DNA of 5,098 nucleotides from Rhizobium sp. Q54 (GTDB lineage Bacteria > Bacteroidota > Bacteroidia > Flavobacteriales > Flavobacteriaceae), in the NCBI GenBank assembly GCA_943324395.2, contig CALPLL020000142.1:1-5098 (forward strand), read 5' to 3'. How positions within the stretch are numbered: the first letter of the stretch is position 1; each line of letters begins with the position of its first letter. The notes beneath the pieces are model-generated. The model did not search any database. It saw only the letters and a program-made list of their open reading frames with translations, and was not told where the DNA came from. The translations under genes and the position numbers were made by a program. Below are positions 1 through 5,098 of the stretch, piece by piece.

Positions 1-558
1 AACGCAACAAATTGGAAATCAGTTAGTGCTGGTAGAGACCAATCTCTTGCAATCAAAACTGATGGAACCCTATGGGCTTGGGGGTTAAATGATTATGGTC
101 AATTGGGTGACGGAACAAATATAGATAAAAACACTCCTATTCAAATTGGAACCTCTAATAATTGGAGGCAGGTTACTGCTGGAAATTGGTTTAGTACGGC
201 ATTAAAAACGGATGGTACACTATGGGCTTGTGGGTTAAATAATGCTGGACAGTTGGGTGATGGCACAACTATTAATAAAAATATTTTAACACAAAATATC
301 TGTACTGCTTTAGAAATAGAAACATTTGAAACAAATGACTTAAAACTATTCCCAAACCCTGTAGTAAGCGTCTTAAATATAAAAACAGACAACAATCTCA
401 TCAACCAACCCTATACAATAATTGATGGTTTAGGAAGAATTGTTTTAAATGGGAAACTAAATGAAGTTGATACCGCCATAAATGTAGAGCAATTGTCAAA
501 AGGCATTTATTATTTAAAGCTATCAGGCAATAATGCAAGTAAATTTATAAAAGAGTAA
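1..558 (+). CDS. RCC1-repeat secreted protein with T9SS type A sorting domain (3' part)
   Basis: The reading frame is open from base 1, so the 5' end lies outside the window and 185 C-terminal residues are seen. Residues 4-53 and 54-about 100 are two RCC1-type beta-propeller repeats with an exact 50-residue (150-bp) period. Each has the pattern NW-x-V-x-AG, then LKTDGTLWA or IKTDGTLWA, then G-L-N and GQLGDGT. The second repeat decays after KNI and runs into a linker (residues 101-113). Residues 114-185 match the Por secretion tail: LKLFPNPV with PNP at 118-120, a central IIDGLGRIV strand, then LSKGIYYLKL and a terminal KFIKE. Family knowledge says such tails direct export across the outer membrane by T9SS, with cleavage and surface attachment or release. 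RCC1 propellers are generally binding scaffolds; the ligand here is unknown. An internal ATG at 103 is not a plausible start because repeat homology continues upstream of it. The number of upstream repeats cannot be seen. Confidence 0.93.
   Translation, partial: NATNWKSVSAGRDQSLAIKTDGTLWAWGLNDYGQLGDGTNIDKNTPIQIGTSNNWRQVTAGNWFSTALKTDGTLWACGLNNAGQLGDGTTINKNILTQNICTALEIETFETNDLKLFPNPVVSVLNIKTDNNLINQPYTIIDGLGRIVLNGKLNEVDTAINVEQLSKGIYYLKLSGNNASKFIKE
10..300 (+). repeat. Two tandem 150-bp RCC1 repeat units
   Basis: Unit 1 begins at 10 (AAT TGG) and unit 2 at 160 (AAT TGG), exactly 150 bp apart, and similarity fades near 290-300. DNA similarity is visible as well as protein similarity, for example CTATGGGCTTG followed by GGGTTAAAT in both copies, which suggests fairly recent duplication or gene conversion. 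A conserved Trp of unit 1 (WAWG) is Cys in unit 2 (WACG), a TGG to TGT change. More units probably lie upstream of the window, because unit 1 is preceded by coding sequence with no start. Confidence 0.85.
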
Positions 559-600
559 ATAACCCAATCAACTAAAACAGTTGCTTAAAACCAATAACAC

Positions 601-1311
601 ATGAAAAAATTAATCACTCTCATTTTAGGAATAGCTTTTGTATTTGGATGTACTTCAAACAATAATTCTGATGGTGACTCATCAATTTATAATTATACTC
701 AAGGTGCAAATATTACTGATGTTGATGGTAATTCATACCCTACAATAGTGACAAATTGTAGTAATCAAATATGGATGCAAAAAAACTTGAATGTTTCTCG
801 TTACAGAAACGGCGATATTATACCACAAGTAACTGATGTTACTCAGTGGAATCAATTAACCACAGGGGCTTGGTGCTACTATAATAATGATCCATTAAAT
901 GGCCCTATTTATGGAAAACTATATAATTGGTATGCTGTTAATGATCAAAGGGGATTAGCTCCTACTGGATATCATATACCATCAGATTCTGAGTGGACTA
1001 ACTTAATTAGTTGTTTAGGAGGAAATAATGTTGCTGGTGGAGCAATGAAAGAATCGTCATCTATAAATTGGGTAAGTCCAAACACAGGCGCTACAAACAG
1101 TAGTGGCTTTACAGGCATTCCAGGAGGATATAACGATTATGGGTTTAATCACATTGGAATTAGGGGTTATTGGTGGACATCTTCGGAGTATATCTCTCAG
1201 GGAGGCGTTGATTACGGAAAGTTCTATGCTTTATATAACTTTATAGCTTCTGTCGATTATAGTTATACTTTTAAAACAAGAGGTTATTCTGTAAGATGTA
1301 TAAAAGATTAA
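601..1311 (+). CDS. FISUMP-domain lipoprotein (Fibrobacter succinogenes major paralogous domain)
   Basis: A complete 236-residue protein. Residues 1-17 are a lipoprotein signal: MKK, a hydrophobic stretch, then VFGC with Cys17 as the expected lipidated residue. Residues 18-33 are a Ser/Asn/Asp-rich tether (SNNNSDGDSS), typical of exported Bacteroidota lipoproteins, although a strict surface-export signal is not evident. Residues 38-236 form one FISUMP domain (TIGR02145/Fib_succ_major type), recognised from DVDGNSYPTI and QIWMQKNL (40-63), TTGAWCYYNND (87-97), YGKLYNWYAV (104-113), APTGYHIPSDSEW (120-132), GGYNDYG (175-181), GYWWTSSEY (189-197) and the end RGYSVRC (227-233). Cysteines 53, 92, 138 and 233 could form disulfides after export. 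The biochemical role of the domain is not established; it is common in large paralogous sets of surface proteins. The ATG at 601 is chosen because the signal peptide starts there. It lies 42 bp after the RCC1 gene and may be cotranscribed with it. Confidence 0.92.
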   Translation: MKKLITLILGIAFVFGCTSNNNSDGDSSIYNYTQGANITDVDGNSYPTIVTNCSNQIWMQKNLNVSRYRNGDIIPQVTDVTQWNQLTTGAWCYYNNDPLNGPIYGKLYNWYAVNDQRGLAPTGYHIPSDSEWTNLISCLGGNNVAGGAMKESSSINWVSPNTGATNSSGFTGIPGGYNDYGFNHIGIRGYWWTSSEYISQGGVDYGKFYALYNFIASVDYSYTFKTRGYSVRCIKD

Positions 1312-1325
1312 TAATGAAAAAAAAA

Positions 1326-1413
1326 GCAGTCAAGCGGTCTCACTACAATCGTTTGCTTTGTTACGTTGGGCTTTTCCAGTCGCTTTAGCAAGCTCCGTTC
1401 CAAAGACCACTAG
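1326..1413. other. G+C-rich intergenic island of unknown nature
   Basis: This is part of the 342-bp gap between the genes ending at 1311 and starting at 1654. About 48% G+C by hand count contrasts with about 22% in 1461-1653. An imperfect inverted repeat brackets it: AGCGGTCT at 1333-1340 and AGACCACT at 1404-1411 pair with one mismatch, with a 5-bp perfect core (GGTCT/AGACC). A 24-codon ORF (1314-1388) runs through it, beginning MKKKAVKRSHYN and ending VGLFQSL, with its ATG two bases after the FISUMP stop codon. It has no signal peptide and no recognised family, so it is not called as a gene. The segment could be a structured 3' UTR, a dispersed intergenic repeat, or a remnant of a mobile element. 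Confidence 0.3.
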
Positions 1414-1424
1414 AAACCAAAACT

Positions 1425-1456
1425 AAGGGCAGTTATGAAAAATAACAGCCCTTTTT
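1425..1456 (+). terminator. Intrinsic terminator downstream of the FISUMP gene
   Basis: The stem pairs AAGGGC (1425-1430) with GCCCTT (1448-1453), then after a single A-A mismatch GTTAT (1432-1436) with ATAAC (1442-1446), closing a 5-nt GAAAA loop. A five-T run (1452-1456) follows and overlaps the stem foot. It lies 114 bp after the stop codon of the lipoprotein gene, so the G+C-rich island would be retained in the 3' UTR. Confidence 0.8.
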
Positions 1457-1653
1457 GTGTTTAAATAGATTGCATATAGTTTGAACAAAATACTTCCTCC
1501 CGTGCGTTATTATTTCTCCAATTTAATTTTCCAACTGTAAATTATAAACGTTTAATAACGAAATACATACGTTAACTAAGTTTTCTTATTTTTTTAACTA
1601 TGTGTTAAATAAGTTATTTATTTTTATCAAAATTTTTAACAAAAAACAACAAC
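1457..1653 (+). promoter_or_regulatory. A+T-rich leader with dyads upstream of the unknown membrane protein
   Basis: This stretch should hold the promoter of the gene at 1654, since a terminator precedes it. No exact TAnnTTTG -7 element is present; the closest is TAACTATG at 1595-1602, one base off, without a clear upstream TTG. Dyads seen are TAAACGTTTA (1545-1554), TTTAAC-5 nt-GTTAAA (1593-1609) and TAAATAA-G-TTATTTA (1606-1620). An 8-bp inverted pair CGTTATTA/TAATAACG lies at 1505-1512 and 1553-1560. The last 20 bases before the ATG are A-rich without a Shine-Dalgarno sequence, as is usual for Flavobacteriia. The promoter assignment is inferred from position. Confidence 0.35.
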
Positions 1654-2223
1654 ATGAAAAAAATAATTTTTTACACATTAATTACAATCTGCACATTAAC
1701 CAATAGCTTTTCACAAGATATGATTACCAAGAAAACAGGTGAAGATATTAGCGGGAAGATTTTGGAAGTTACCTCTTCAGAAATAAAATATAAGAAAGCG
1801 GATAATTTAGATGGTCCAATTTTCACCATTTCAAAATCTGAAGTATTAATAATTAGATATAAAAACGGAACTAAAGATGTTTTTAGCGTTACTACTCCGG
1901 ACGAACAAAAAAATGATAATGACATGTTTTCAAAGGGAAAAGCAGATGCTAAATCATTTTACAGAGGACAAAATTCTGGAGCTGCTTGGACTGCTGTAAC
2001 AACAATATTAACAAGTCCACTTATTGGAGTTTTGCCAGCTGCGCTATGTGCTTCAGCAGATCCAAATGATGATAATCTTAAATATCCAAATCCTAGCTTA
2101 ATGAAAAATTCAGATTACAATAAAGCATATGTTGATGAGGCTCATAAAATAAAAAACAAAAAAGTTTGGAAAACTTTTGGTATTACCTCAGGAGTGTGGT
2201 TAGTTTTAGTTTTAATTTTATAG
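1654..2223 (+). CDS. Exported membrane protein of unknown function
   Basis: A complete 189-residue protein. Residues 1-20 are a signal peptide (MKKIIFYTLITICTLTNSFS, likely cleaved before Gln21). Residues 22-80 look like a small beta-rich domain: KKTGEDISGKILEVT, EIKYKKADNLDGP, then a KSEVLIIRYKNGT strand. This pattern is familiar from uncharacterised Bacteroidota secreted proteins. Residues 82-108 are a charged linker (DEQKNDNDMFSKGKADAK). Residues 109-133 are a hydrophobic, probably membrane-embedded segment (AVTTILTSPLIGVLPAALCA). Residues 135-170 are polar, with NLKYPNPSLMKNSDYNKAY and a lysine-rich HKIKNKKVWK. Residues 171-189 form a second hydrophobic segment ending at the C-terminus. 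No catalytic motif is apparent. The topology suggests the N-terminal domain is in the periplasm, anchored by a two-helix hairpin. It is flanked by terminators and is probably monocistronic. I recognise the sequence style but not a named function. Confidence 0.85.
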   Translation: MKKIIFYTLITICTLTNSFSQDMITKKTGEDISGKILEVTSSEIKYKKADNLDGPIFTISKSEVLIIRYKNGTKDVFSVTTPDEQKNDNDMFSKGKADAKSFYRGQNSGAAWTAVTTILTSPLIGVLPAALCASADPNDDNLKYPNPSLMKNSDYNKAYVDEAHKIKNKKVWKTFGITSGVWLVLVLIL

Positions 2224-2251
2224 AAAACAAAACTTACCAGCATTCTCTTCA

Positions 2252-2291
2252 AAATTAAAAACCCCTAATTTAAATTAGGGGTTTTTAATTT
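2252..2291. terminator. Perfect 40-bp palindromic terminator
   Basis: A fully self-complementary sequence centred at 2271.5 with a CCCCTAATTT/AAATTAGGGG core (2262-2281), flanked by AAAAA on the left and TTTTT (2282-2286) on the right. Each arm is 20 bases, so in RNA the hairpin has a minimal loop. A-tract and T-tract symmetry allows termination in both directions. It lies 28 bp after the stop of the unknown membrane protein and separates that gene from the GH92 gene. Confidence 0.9.
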
Positions 2292-2334
2292 ATAACTCCG
2301 AAACAGCAAAACCCCAACTCTTACTTTAATTTTC

Positions 2335-2342
2335 TATATTTG
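2335..2342 (+). promoter_or_regulatory. Candidate -7 promoter element of the GH92 gene
   Basis: TATATTTG matches the Bacteroidota TAnnTTTG -7 consensus exactly. Initiation a few bases downstream would leave a leader of roughly 10-13 nt before the ATG at 2360. The support is incomplete, because no TTG -33 element is found at the usual spacing; the region there reads ACCCCAACTC. Confidence 0.5.
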
Positions 2343-2359
2343 ATGTAAAATCATTTTAA

Positions 2360-5098
2360 ATGAAAACATCATTTTCTTTTGTATTTCTACTAATTTCTTC
2401 GTTTGCCTTAGGGCAAAATCCAAGTCAATATGTAAACCCTTTTATAGGAACTGGTGGACACGGGCACACGTTTCCAGGCGCCACGCTTCCCTTTGGAATG
2501 GTGCAATTGTCTCCCGATACCCGAATTGATGGTAGTTGGGACGGTTGTTCCGGTTACCATTATTCTGACGCGACCATTTACGGTTTTTCGCACACGCATT
2601 TAAACGGAACAGGTTGTTCGGATTTTGGCGATATTATGATCATGCCGTTCATGGGAAAAGCATCACTGGATAATAAAGTCTATTCTTCCAAATTTTCTCA
2701 TCAAAATGAAAAAGCAAGCGCCGGATTTTATGCTGTGAAATTGGATAAACACAATATCGATGTTCGATTAACGGCTTCAACGCGAATTGGTTTTCACGAA
2801 TATACTTTTAATACTTCCGGTCAAGCCAATATTGTTCTTGATTTAAACCACCGCGATTTGTTGTTGGAAGGCGAAGTTCATGTGATCAATAGCACTACAA
2901 TCGAAGTGAGAAGAGAGAGTGAAGCTTGGGCAAAAAACCAAATTGTATTTGCGCGAATTGAGTTTAGCACGCCTATGAAAGTTACTGATATCCGTAGCAA
3001 CGGCGATTACATGCATTCTCCAGAAAACGAATATATCGGCGGAACGCAAACCGCAATTTGCTTTTCTAAACAAGTCAAAAAAGGCCAAAAAATCCTCGTG
3101 AAAGTAACGCTATCGCCAACAAGTTATGAAGGAGCAAAACTAAACAGTTCCGAAATTAAAGGTTGGGATTTTGAAAAAGTAAAAAAGGAAGCGGAGCAAA
3201 AATGGAATTCAGAATTGTCGAAAATCCAAATTACATCTGACAATAACGACAAAAAAACGGTTTTCTACACGGCTTTATATCACACGATGGTGCAGCCCAA
3301 TATTGCGCAAGATTTGGATAAAAAATACCGCGGCAGAGACAATAAAATTCATGTTGCTGAAGGATTTGATTACTATTCGGTGTTTTCACTTTGGGACACG
3401 TTTCGAGCCGCACATCCACTATACACATTGATTGACAAAAAACGAACTGCCGATTTTATCAATACGTTTTTAAAACAATACGAACAAGGTGGTAGATTGC
3501 CCGTTTGGGAATTGGCTTCCAATGAAACCGATTGTATGATTGGTTATCATTCGGTTTCGGTGATGGCCGATGCTATGGCAAAAGGTATCAAAGGGTTCGA
3601 TTACGAAAAGTGCTTTGAAGCGGCGAAACATTCAGCCATGCTCGATCATTTGGGATTGGACGCGTATAAACGACAAGGGTTTATTTCGATGGACGACGAA
3701 CACGAAAGCGTTTCAAAAACTTTGGAATATGCTTACGACGATTGGTGTATTGCACAAATGGCAGAAATTTTGAACAAGCAAGAAGACTACAATTATTTCA
3801 TGAAGCGTTCTCAAAGTTGGAAAAATGTCTTTGATTGGACTACCGGCTTCATGCGACCAAAGAAAAACGGAGGTTGGAACAAACCATTCGATCCAAAGGA
3901 AATCAACAATAATTTTACCGAAGGGAACTCGTGGCAATATTCGTTTTTCGTACCTCAAGATATTCCTGGGATGATTGCTGCTTATGGCGGGGCAGCAAAA
4001 TTTGAATCCAAACTCGACGAAATGTTCAACAGCGAAAGCAAAACTACGGGTCGCGAGCAAGCTGATGTTACGGGATTAATTGGGCAGTATGCCCACGGAA
4101 ACGAGCCGAGTCATCACATGGCGTATTTGTACAATTACGTTGGCAAACCTGAAAAAACGACCGAAAAAGTACATTATATTTTAGATAATTTCTACAAAAA
4201 TGCCCCTGACGGATTAATTGGAAATGAAGACTGCGGTCAAATGAGCGCTTGGTATGTGTTGAGTTCGATAGGATTGTATCAAGTAACTCCTGGAGAAACA
4301 ATACTTAATCTTGTTGAACCAATTCATAAAAATGTCAAAATACAAAACCGACTTTTTAAATACAATAAATCTTCAAAAATTAACGAGAAATATTGTTTCA
4401 CAGATTTTACAATGTTGGATTCGGGGTTTAATTCTACTTTAAAATACTCTAAATATATTTTTTACACATTACACACTTTACCTGTAATTGAAAGTGATAC
4501 AAATTCATTCAAGGAAAAATTAAATATTAAAATGAAAACTGCATACCAAAACGATAAAATATTTTATTCATTTGAGAAAAATGGAAATTTTAAAGAATAC
4601 AAAGAACCAATTGAAGTTAAAGAATCAACAAAAATTTATTCTTATACTGATTATTACTACTCCAATAGTTGCGGCCCAAATTCTTGGTATGTTTCAAGCG
4701 ACACCATCTCCGCCCAATTCTACAAAAAACCAAATAATTACACTATCGAGATAAAATCAAAATACAATTCGCAATATACTGCCGGTGGCGATGAAGGAAT
4801 TATCGACGGAATTAACGGAACTGAAAACTGGCGAAAAGGCGAGTGGCAAGGATACCAAAGTCAAGATTTTGAAGCGATAATTGATTTGCAAACCGAAAAA
4901 AACATTTCCAATTTCAGCGCAACTTTTCTACAAGATTCTCGTTCCTGGATTTTAATGCCAACTAAAGTCGATTATTATTTATCGAATGATAACGTGAATT
5001 TTACCTTGGTAGGAACGGTAACCAATTCGATTAGTCCAAAATATGAGGTTAATAAAATTCAAAATTTCGAATACAAATTACCTCAAGAACTCAAAGCA
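2360..5098 (+). CDS. GH92 family exo-acting alpha-mannosidase, 3' end outside window
   Basis: The frame has no stop from the ATG at 2360 to the window end (913 codons). An in-frame TAA directly precedes the ATG, which fixes the start. Residues 1-18 are a signal peptide (MKTSFSFVFLLISSFALG) with cleavage likely before Gln19. The N-terminal GH92 beta-sandwich (about 22-270) has YVNPFIGTGGHGHTFPGA and WDGCSGYHYSD (60-70). The (alpha/alpha)6 catalytic domain (about 280-640) has the ASNETDCMIGYH motif (386-397), TEGNSWQY with Glu521 as the likely general acid by family comparison, HGNEPSHH (579-586), and GNEDCGQMSAWY (621-632), where the base carboxylates are expected. Residues about 708-789 resemble a CHB_HEX_C-type beta domain (KIFYSF, STKIYSY). 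From 790 a discoidin (F5/8 C)-like domain begins (YTAGGDEG, NWRKGEWQGYQSQDFEA, SWILMPTKV). Family members are Ca2+-dependent, inverting, and remove terminal mannose from N-glycans or mannans. Action in the periplasm or at the surface is inferred. Whether a C-terminal sorting signal follows cannot be seen. Confidence 0.95.
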   Translation, partial: MKTSFSFVFLLISSFALGQNPSQYVNPFIGTGGHGHTFPGATLPFGMVQLSPDTRIDGSWDGCSGYHYSDATIYGFSHTHLNGTGCSDFGDIMIMPFMGKASLDNKVYSSKFSHQNEKASAGFYAVKLDKHNIDVRLTASTRIGFHEYTFNTSGQANIVLDLNHRDLLLEGEVHVINSTTIEVRRESEAWAKNQIVFARIEFSTPMKVTDIRSNGDYMHSPENEYIGGTQTAICFSKQVKKGQKILVKVTLSPTSYEGAKLNSSEIKGWDFEKVKKEAEQKWNSELSKIQITSDNNDKKTVFYTALYHTMVQPNIAQDLDKKYRGRDNKIHVAEGFDYYSVFSLWDTFRAAHPLYTLIDKKRTADFINTFLKQYEQGGRLPVWELASNETDCMIGYHSVSVMADAMAKGIKGFDYEKCFEAAKHSAMLDHLGLDAYKRQGFISMDDEHESVSKTLEYAYDDWCIAQMAEILNKQEDYNYFMKRSQSWKNVFDWTTGFMRPKKNGGWNKPFDPKEINNNFTEGNSWQYSFFVPQDIPGMIAAYGGAAKFESKLDEMFNSESKTTGREQADVTGLIGQYAHGNEPSHHMAYLYNYVGKPEKTTEKVHYILDNFYKNAPDGLIGNEDCGQMSAWYVLSSIGLYQVTPGETILNLVEPIHKNVKIQNRLFKYNKSSKINEKYCFTDFTMLDSGFNSTLKYSKYIFYTLHTLPVIESDTNSFKEKLNIKMKTAYQNDKIFYSFEKNGNFKEYKEPIEVKESTKIYSYTDYYYSNSCGPNSWYVSSDTISAQFYKKPNNYTIEIKSKYNSQYTAGGDEGIIDGINGTENWRKGEWQGYQSQDFEAIIDLQTEKNISNFSATFLQDSRSWILMPTKVDYYLSNDNVNFTLVGTVTNSISPKYEVNKIQNFEYKLPQELKA

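Noticed and set aside
141..404. 87-codon minus-strand ORF
   Set aside because: It is the antisense of the RCC1 repeats and sorting domain, with no independent support.
569..583. Hairpin CAACT-AAAAC-AGTTG between the first two genes as a terminator
   Set aside because: The stem is only 5 bp and no T-run follows, so efficient termination is unlikely.
1365..1371. GTTGGGC resembling the R' core of an integron attC site (GTTRRRY)
   Set aside because: No partner core RYYYAAC lies upstream within the intergenic region, the paired L boxes are missing, and the reverse strand also lacks a matching GTTRRRY. A seven-base match alone is not evidence.
1671..1925. 84-codon minus-strand ORF
   Set aside because: It is the antisense of the exported membrane protein gene. 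Its Ser/Phe/Ile-rich composition is what an A+T-rich reverse complement gives.
2408..4301. Several minus-strand ORFs of 63-115 codons
   Set aside because: They all lie opposite the GH92 frame, which has strong family motifs throughout. None shows a recognisable domain or its own upstream signals.
4290..4680. Frameshift or pseudogene break in the GH92 gene where family similarity weakens
   Set aside because: Codon-by-codon reading finds no stop or frame change, and the same frame continues into FYKKPNNYTIEI and the downstream domain.
4572..4754. 60-codon + strand ORF starting MRKMEILKN
   Set aside because: It is an out-of-frame shadow in the A+T-rich part of the GH92 gene. The GH92 frame stays open and resumes recognisable discoidin-like motifs afterwards.
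1..5098. CRISPR array, tRNA, rRNA or insertion sequence
   Set aside because: No short regularly spaced repeats, no cloverleaf or rRNA-like sequence, and no transposase frame or terminal inverted repeats with target duplications were seen on either strand.

Overview
The window looks like chromosomal DNA from a member of the Bacteroidota, most likely Flavobacteriia (Flavobacterium-like). Four things point there: a type IX secretion (T9SS) C-terminal sorting domain, low G+C with 22-24% stretches, A-rich translation starts without Shine-Dalgarno sequences, and a TAnnTTTG-type -7 promoter element. All four recognisable genes are on the + strand and all four products carry export signals or sorting domains, or (for the 5'-truncated first gene) the C-terminal half of one. 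The window therefore encodes envelope or secreted proteins only. The species assignment is inference.

Layout. 1-558 is the 3' end of a secreted RCC1-repeat protein with two 50-residue repeats and a type A sorting domain. After 42 bp, 601-1311 encodes a lipoprotein with the Fibrobacter succinogenes major paralogous (FISUMP) domain. 1312-1653 is non-coding apart from a doubtful 24-codon ORF. It holds a G+C-rich island (about 48%), a good intrinsic terminator at 1425-1456, and then an A+T-rich leader (about 22% G+C) with several dyads. 1654-2223 encodes a conserved-looking exported membrane protein of unknown function. A perfect 40-bp palindrome at 2252-2291 acts as terminator. A promoter-like element at 2335-2342 precedes a large glycoside hydrolase family 92 (GH92) alpha-mannosidase gene, which starts at 2360 and is still open at the window end (913 codons seen).

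Working relationships. The RCC1 and FISUMP genes are close enough to share a transcript and are probably both cell-surface proteins, but no shared pathway is evident. The unknown membrane protein and the GH92 enzyme appear to be separate transcription units, each bounded by terminators. No SusC/SusD pair, regulator or other glycosidase is visible, so the GH92 gene cannot be placed in a polysaccharide utilisation locus from this window.

I found no convincing new multi-gene system. The best leads are the G+C-rich island with a tiny ORF after the FISUMP gene, the sharply A+T-rich insert-like segment inside the GH92 gene, and the uncharacterised family at 1654-2223.
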